26,416 bases of DNA from Clostridiales bacterium UBA7011 (GTDB taxonomy: Bacteria; Bacillota; Clostridia; Oscillospirales; Butyricicoccaceae): NCBI GenBank assembly GCA_002449635.1, contig DJXF01000119.1, positions 1-26,416 on the forward strand, written 5' to 3'. Both the position numbers and the translations under genes were made by a program. How positions within the stretch are numbered: the stretch's first letter is position 1; every line of letters starts with the position of its first letter. Below the pieces are notes generated by a model, which worked only from the letters and a program-made list of their open reading frames with translations, ran no database searches and was not told where the DNA came from. Below, one piece after another: positions 22,152-26,416 of the stretch.

Positions 22152-24077
22152 GTGGGAGATAAAAAATTCCAACCCTACATTCCCGCGGACAGAGTAGTTC
22201 CTGAGTTTACAGTCGTTTCCGTTGTTCTCGGCGCAATCCTTGCTATTCTGTTTGGCGGTGCCAACGCTTACCTTGGTTTGCGCGTTGGCATGACCGTCTC
22301 CGCATCCATTCCGGCGGCGGTTATTTCTATGGGCATCATCCGCATGGTGCTCAAGCGCGACTCCATTCTGGAGAACAATATGGTTCAGACCATCGGTTCC
22401 GCCGGTGAATCTGTTGCCGCAGGTGCTATTTTCACACTGCCGGCACTGTTCATGTGGGCTGACGAAGGTCTGTGCAATACGCCTTCGCTCATTGAGATCG
22501 GTCTGATTGCTCTGTGCGGCGGTGTGCTCGGCGTCCTGTTCATGGTTCCGCTTCGCAGCGCACTGATTGTCAAGGAACACGGCGTATTGGCTTATCCGGA
22601 AGGACAGGCGTGCGCAGAGGTTCTGATCGCAGGCGAAGAAGGCGGCACGAAGGCTTCTACCGTATTTGCCGGTCTCGGCATTGCAGCGGTTTACAAGTTC
22701 ATTGCTGACGGCCTGAAGCTGTTCCCGAGTGAGGTTGCCTATGAGATTCCGGCCTATAAGGGCTCGGGCATTGGTATGGATATCCTGCCGGCACTGGCAG
22801 GCGTCGGCTACATCTGCGGCGCAAAGGTATCGTCTTACCTGTTCGCAGGCGGTATCACGGCATGGTTTGTACTCATGCCGCTCATCGCTCTGTTCGGCGG
22901 AGAAACTGTTTTGTTCCCGGCTTCCATTCCTGTCAATGAGCTTTTGGGAAATGGCGTCGACGCTATGTGGAGTACCTACGTTCGGTATATCGGTGCAGGC
23001 GCAGTTCTGGCAGGCGGTATCATCAGCCTGATCAGCTCCCTTCCGCTGATTGTCCGCACATTCCGCGATGCCATCGGTGATTACGGCAAAAAGGGTGCCA
23101 ATAACGGCATACTGCGCACCGAGCAGGATCTTTCCATGGGCGCGCTGCTTATCGGCATTCTGGCTGTTGCTGTTCTGCTCTGGATTCTGCCGAACATTCC
23201 GCTGAATCTGTTCAGCGCATTGATTGTCATTGTATTCGGTTTCTTCTTTGCAACCGTTTCCTCCCGTATGGTCGGCTTGATCGGCTCGTCCAACAACCCG
23301 GTTTCCGGCATGGCAATCGCAACGCTGCTGATTTCGTCCCTGCTGCTCAAGGCGACCGGCAAGGGTGATATCACCGGCATGATTTCCGCCATTACAATCG
23401 GCGGCATTATCTGTGTTGTCGCTGCAATCGCAGGCGACACCTCACAGGACCTGAAGACCGGCTTCCTCGTCGGCGCAACACCGAAGAAGCAGCAGATCGG
23501 TGAGCTGATCGGCTGTGTTGTTTCTGCTGTTGCAATCGGCGGCATCATGTATCTGCTGTCGGCGGCATGGAGCTATGGTTCCAATGAGCTGCCCGCTCCG
23601 CAGGCAATGCTGATGAAGATGGTTGTTGAGGGCGTTATGGGCGGCAATCTGCCGTGGACACTGGTTCTCACCGGCGTATTCATCGCTGTCGTTGTCTATG
23701 TGCTCGGTATTCCGGTACTGCCGTTTGCAATCGGTCTGTATCTGCCGATTTACCTGTCCACCCCGATCATGGCGGGCGGTATTCTGCGCTGGTTCATGGA
23801 GAGACGCAAGTATTCTTCCGATAAGGTCAAGAATGACTGCGTACAGTCCGGCGTTCTGTACACCTCCGGTCTGATCGCAGGCGAGGGCCTGGTCGGCATT
23901 CTGCTGGCAGTTCTTGCTGTCTGGAAGATCGGCGGCACTTCGGTCGGCGAATTGATTGATCTGTCTGCACACGGCATTTCGATTGGCCGTATCGGCGGTC
24001 TGATTGTCTTTGCTGTCCTGCTGTACACCATCTATCTGTTTGCGAAGAAGGCAGAATCTGCTTCCGGCAAAAAGTAA
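22152..24077 (+). CDS. OPT family oligopeptide transporter
   Basis: A 641-residue polytopic membrane protein of the OPT superfamily, proton-driven importers of oligopeptides or metal chelates. About 14-16 hydrophobic segments are visible from residue 17 on. Typical family segments are GANAYLGLRVGMTVSASIPA (33-52), the YPEGQACAEVL motif (about 156-166) and the late LPFAIGLYLP. The likely start is GTG at 22152, with GGAG nine bases upstream; the in-frame ATG at 22092 lies inside the leader hairpin. Next to a PqqD-like protein and a dipeptidase, peptide uptake is the most reasonable role, though the cargo is not shown. Confidence 0.92.
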   Translation: MGDKKFQPYIPADRVVPEFTVVSVVLGAILAILFGGANAYLGLRVGMTVSASIPAAVISMGIIRMVLKRDSILENNMVQTIGSAGESVAAGAIFTLPALFMWADEGLCNTPSLIEIGLIALCGGVLGVLFMVPLRSALIVKEHGVLAYPEGQACAEVLIAGEEGGTKASTVFAGLGIAAVYKFIADGLKLFPSEVAYEIPAYKGSGIGMDILPALAGVGYICGAKVSSYLFAGGITAWFVLMPLIALFGGETVLFPASIPVNELLGNGVDAMWSTYVRYIGAGAVLAGGIISLISSLPLIVRTFRDAIGDYGKKGANNGILRTEQDLSMGALLIGILAVAVLLWILPNIPLNLFSALIVIVFGFFFATVSSRMVGLIGSSNNPVSGMAIATLLISSLLLKATGKGDITGMISAITIGGIICVVAAIAGDTSQDLKTGFLVGATPKKQQIGELIGCVVSAVAIGGIMYLLSAAWSYGSNELPAPQAMLMKMVVEGVMGGNLPWTLVLTGVFIAVVVYVLGIPVLPFAIGLYLPIYLSTPIMAGGILRWFMERRKYSSDKVKNDCVQSGVLYTSGLIAGEGLVGILLAVLAVWKIGGTSVGELIDLSAHGISIGRIGGLIVFAVLLYTIYLFAKKAESASGKK

Positions 24078-24090
24078 TTGGTTCTGACGA

Positions 24091-24125
24091 AAGCCGGACT
24101 GCACCCCGTTCGTGCAGTCCGGCTT
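24091..24125 (+). other. 14-pair perfect hairpin between the OPT and PqqD-like genes
   Basis: AAGCCGGACTGCAC (24091-24104) pairs perfectly with GTGCAGTCCGGCTT (24112-24125) around a seven-base loop. No U-tract follows, so it is not a usual intrinsic terminator. It may protect or separate parts of the transcript, or partly reduce read-through. Confidence 0.65.
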
Positions 24126-24147
24126 GTATCAATAGGAGAAAAATATT

Positions 24148-24507
24148 TTGGCTGCAAAACGCAAAGAAAATTATCTGGACTATATTCCGGTTTATAATCC
24201 TATCAATTCATGGGAGGAAAAAGACGGCAGCGTCACGATTCATATGGTACATCGCGGCTTTTACAACAGGCTTGCGCAGAAGCTGTTTCACACCCCGCGC
24301 GTCAGCCACATTGATCTGGACACCTATGGCACTTTTGTCTGGAAACAGATTGACGGCAAACGATCGGTCGGCGAGGTGGCAGAAAAGCTGAAAGCGGAAT
24401 ATGGCGAGGCGGCGGAGCCGTTATATGACCGTCTGGTCAAATATATGCAAATTCTGAGAAACAATCAGTTCATCTATTTCCAGGGGAAGGATCGGGTACC
24501 GAAATGA
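24148..24507 (+). CDS. Stand-alone PqqD family (RRE-like) protein
   Basis: A 119-residue protein whose region from about 51 to 112 fits the PqqD/RiPP-recognition fold: RVSHIDLDTYGTFVWKQIDG, then RSVGEVAEKLKAEYG and YDRLVKYMQILRNNQFIYF. PqqD domains bind leader peptides for radical SAM or other modifying enzymes; no such enzyme or precursor peptide is adjacent here. The start is TTG at 24148, with AGGAG nine bases upstream. It overlaps the next gene by ATGA. Its setting between a peptide transporter and a dipeptidase suggests that it binds peptides, but this is inference. Confidence 0.75.
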   Translation: MAAKRKENYLDYIPVYNPINSWEEKDGSVTIHMVHRGFYNRLAQKLFHTPRVSHIDLDTYGTFVWKQIDGKRSVGEVAEKLKAEYGEAAEPLYDRLVKYMQILRNNQFIYFQGKDRVPK

Positions 24508-24845
24508 GCAGGGGACAAATTGTGCTGGGCATCCTTTTGTTTGCCGCCGCAACGTCGGTGCTGTATGTCTGGGGACTGCGCAAGTCAATGAATCAGGGGC
24601 GAGACCTTTCCCGTCAGCTGCTGCACCGCTGCGGCAGCAAGGTGATCCGATATTTGAAAAAACACGATACCATCACAAAAAAAGAGACAGCCCGGCTGAT
24701 CGGCGGCGTGACAGCAAAGCAATTCTGGTCGCGCGGTCGTCTGGTGGTCGCCGAGCCGGATCGGTTTGCAGGTGAGGTGCTGGAGTTTCTGCTCGATCAG
24801 CAGTACATACAGCCTGCGGGAAACGGGCGGTATCGTTTGAAATGA
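24504..24845 (+). CDS. Hypothetical protein: one membrane helix plus a winged-helix-like tail
   Basis: I do not recognise this 113-residue protein. Residues 5-24 (QIVLGILLFAAATSVLYVWG) form one membrane segment, followed by a positively charged stretch, so the rest is probably cytosolic. The C-terminal part (about 45-113) has the helix-helix-strand look of a winged helix: KVIRYLKKHDTITKKETARL, then VLEFLLDQQYIQPAGNGRYR. Its start overlaps the PqqD-like stop (ATGA), so the two are made together and may act as a pair, with this one anchoring the partner to the membrane. Confidence 0.7.
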   Translation: MSRGQIVLGILLFAAATSVLYVWGLRKSMNQGRDLSRQLLHRCGSKVIRYLKKHDTITKKETARLIGGVTAKQFWSRGRLVVAEPDRFAGEVLEFLLDQQYIQPAGNGRYRLK

Positions 24846-24879
24846 GAAAATAATTATCCTGCAAAGGAGTGTTTGTATT

Positions 24880-26319
24880 ATGGCAGTTCTTGAAAATTTG
24901 GAGCCGAAGCGTCTGTTCGGTTTCTTTGAACAACTGAGTGCAATTCCGCATGGCTCGCGCAACACAGCGGCAATCAGCGACTGGCTGGCTGAGTTCGGAC
25001 GGGCGCGCGGACTGGAGGTACATCAGGACAGCCTGGGCAATGTCATTCTTATCAAGGAAGCATCTGCCGGTTATGAGGCGGCGGAGCCGGTCATTTTCCA
25101 GGGGCATATGGACATGGTCTGCGAAAAAGCGCCGGACTGTGACAAGGACATGGAGACCGAGGGACTGGATCTCGCGGTCGACGGCGACACGATTTACGCA
25201 AAGGGCACAACGCTCGGCGGGGATGACGGCGTTGCCGTGGCGATGGCGCTGGCGATTCTGGACGATCCGGACATTGCGCATCCGCGTTTTGAGGCGGTGT
25301 TCACCGTTGACGAGGAAATCGGTATGCTCGGCGCCGTTGACATCGACGTCAGTCCGCTCAGGGGCCGCCGCATGATGAATCTCGATTCCGAAGACGAAGG
25401 TATTTTTACCGTCAGCTGCGCAGGGGGAAATGAATCCTGCTGCAAGCTGCCGCTCACCCGTGCGCCGTTTGACGGCAAAGCCATTGCACTGCATATCGGC
25501 GGGCTGCAGGGCGGCCATTCCGGCGTCGAAATCAACAAGGGCCGTGCAAATGCCAACATCCTTCTCGGCCGTGTGCTGTACGCAGTCAGCCGGAAAACAG
25601 AGATGCGTCTGGTTTCTGCCGACGGCGGCCTGAAGAGCAATGCCATTACACCGGAAGCGGACGCAGTGATTGCCGCCGCGGATGCACAGACGGTAAAGGA
25701 TGTCTGCGCGGAGATGCTGGAGGCATTCCGCAGCGAATATCGCACGGCCGATCCGGATATTGTTCTGACAGCGGAGGAAACAACCGCCGGTATGATGCCG
25801 ATGGATTCGGAGACCACACGCAAGGCAGTGTGCATGCTCTCCTGTCTGCCGAACGGCATTCAGGAAATGAGCCGCGACATCGAAGGCCTTGTGCAGACCT
25901 CGCTCAACCTCGGCATTCTGGTGACAGAGGAAAAACAGCTGACAGCGGAATACTGTGTCCGCAGCAGCATTGAGACACAAAAGGCGATGCTGGTGGATCG
26001 TCTGCAGTGCCTGATGTCCTGCCTGGGCGGCAGCGTGGAGGTCAGCGGCGATTATCCCGGCTGGGAATATCACAAGGAATCACCGCTGCGCGATCTGATG
26101 GCAGAGGTCTTTACCGAGCAGTACGGCCATGCGCCGAAAATTGAAGCCATTCATGCGGGCGTTGAGTGCGGCATGTTTGCCGGAAAGCTGCCCGGTCTGG
26201 ATTGTGTCTCCTTCGGACCGGATCTCAAGGAAATCCATACATTCCGCGAACACATGCTCATCCCATCTGTTCAGCGCACATGGAATCTGGTCATTGAGAT
26301 TTTGAGGCGAATGAAATGA
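24880..26319 (+). CDS. pepD: Aminoacyl-histidine dipeptidase (PepD type, M20 family)
   Basis: A 479-residue cytosolic zinc dipeptidase that splits Xaa-His and other dipeptides. Metal and catalytic residues: His76 and Asp78 (QGHMDMVCEK), Asp115 (LGGDDGVAV), the Glu pair 145/146 (TVDEEIGMLG), Asp169 (NLDSEDEG) and the late His in IHTFREH. GGLQGGHSGVEI marks the lid region. AAAGGAG lies 11 bases before the ATG. It is 34 bases after the small membrane protein gene with no terminator between, so it is likely the last gene of the transporter cluster seen here. Length matches the M20C family. Confidence 0.95.
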   Translation: MAVLENLEPKRLFGFFEQLSAIPHGSRNTAAISDWLAEFGRARGLEVHQDSLGNVILIKEASAGYEAAEPVIFQGHMDMVCEKAPDCDKDMETEGLDLAVDGDTIYAKGTTLGGDDGVAVAMALAILDDPDIAHPRFEAVFTVDEEIGMLGAVDIDVSPLRGRRMMNLDSEDEGIFTVSCAGGNESCCKLPLTRAPFDGKAIALHIGGLQGGHSGVEINKGRANANILLGRVLYAVSRKTEMRLVSADGGLKSNAITPEADAVIAAADAQTVKDVCAEMLEAFRSEYRTADPDIVLTAEETTAGMMPMDSETTRKAVCMLSCLPNGIQEMSRDIEGLVQTSLNLGILVTEEKQLTAEYCVRSSIETQKAMLVDRLQCLMSCLGGSVEVSGDYPGWEYHKESPLRDLMAEVFTEQYGHAPKIEAIHAGVECGMFAGKLPGLDCVSFGPDLKEIHTFREHMLIPSVQRTWNLVIEILRRMK

Positions 26320-26416
26320 ATACCGGTCGCGCCGAGAAAAAATGGGGCTGTCTCATCAAGCTTTGAACTGCTCCCCGTCAAGTAGACAATCAAAAAACAA
26401 AAGGATTTCTGCCATC
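26320..26416. other. Downstream flank, possibly the edge of a repeat or insertion sequence
   Basis: After pepD there is a 97-base tail without a gene. It contains GGGGCTGTCTCA (26343-26354), which looks like the end of some transposable elements in this bacterial group, and an open minus-strand frame running to the window edge. Too little is visible to decide. Confidence 0.25.

Noticed and set aside
24673..26073. Long minus-strand open frame opposite pepD
   Set aside because: Antisense to a fully conserved dipeptidase with all catalytic residues; the translated sequence is rich in Cys/His/Arg without any domain.
26340..26380. Terminator after pepD
   Set aside because: Only four GC pairs (GGGG/CCCC) with a loop of more than 20 bases and no U-run on the plus strand.

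Overview
This window is a housekeeping stretch of a Bacillota chromosome. It most resembles a Clostridia, Oscillospirales-type gut anaerobe. The evidence is Firmicutes gene order (ylxM-ffh-rpsP-khpA-rimM-trmD; rplU-prp-rpmA-obgE), an L27 with the N-terminal extension cleaved by Prp, strong AGGAGG ribosome sites, sigma-A type promoters with 17-18 base spacers, SLH domains and moderately GC-rich coding sequence. The genus cannot be fixed from the sequence alone. No tRNA, rRNA, CRISPR array or complete insertion sequence was seen.

Layout, left to right. Bases 1-420 are the 3' end of a ZIP metal transporter, followed by exodeoxyribonuclease III (615-1370). A gene-poor, hairpin-rich stretch (about 1389-1919) precedes a secreted C39-like cysteine protease with three SLH modules (1989-3395). 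Facing it on the minus strand is the SRP/ribosome operon ylxM-ffh-rpsP-khpA-rimM-trmD (7142 down to 3517), with a VanZ-like membrane protein gene immediately upstream. From 7937 the plus strand carries two M16 peptidase-like genes (ymfF/ymfH type), lgt and folD, joined by 4-base overlaps. Next come a promoter and leader, rplU, prp, rpmA, a terminator, and obgE.

On the minus strand, asd-dapA-dapB (17548 down to 14761) makes the lysine/diaminopimelate precursor. Its 5' leader (17642-17895) reads as a lysine riboswitch with an intrinsic terminator. Divergent from it are queA-tgt, the last shared steps of queuosine tRNA modification. Then comes a PurF-like protein (20434-21843) that lacks the catalytic cysteine of the glutaminase domain but keeps its iron-sulfur cysteines and PRPP loop.

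The right end looks like a peptide-handling cluster: an OPT transporter with an attenuator-like leader (22152-24077), a stand-alone PqqD-like protein (24148-24507), a small membrane-anchored protein of unknown function (24504-24845) and a PepD-type dipeptidase (24880-26319).

The items most worth a second look are the OPT/PqqD/membrane/PepD cluster, the cysteine-less PurF paralog, the hairpin between the Shine-Dalgarno and start codon of queA, the leaders of obgE and the OPT gene, and the intergenic structure near 1389-1750. Most of the window is otherwise ordinary core genome.
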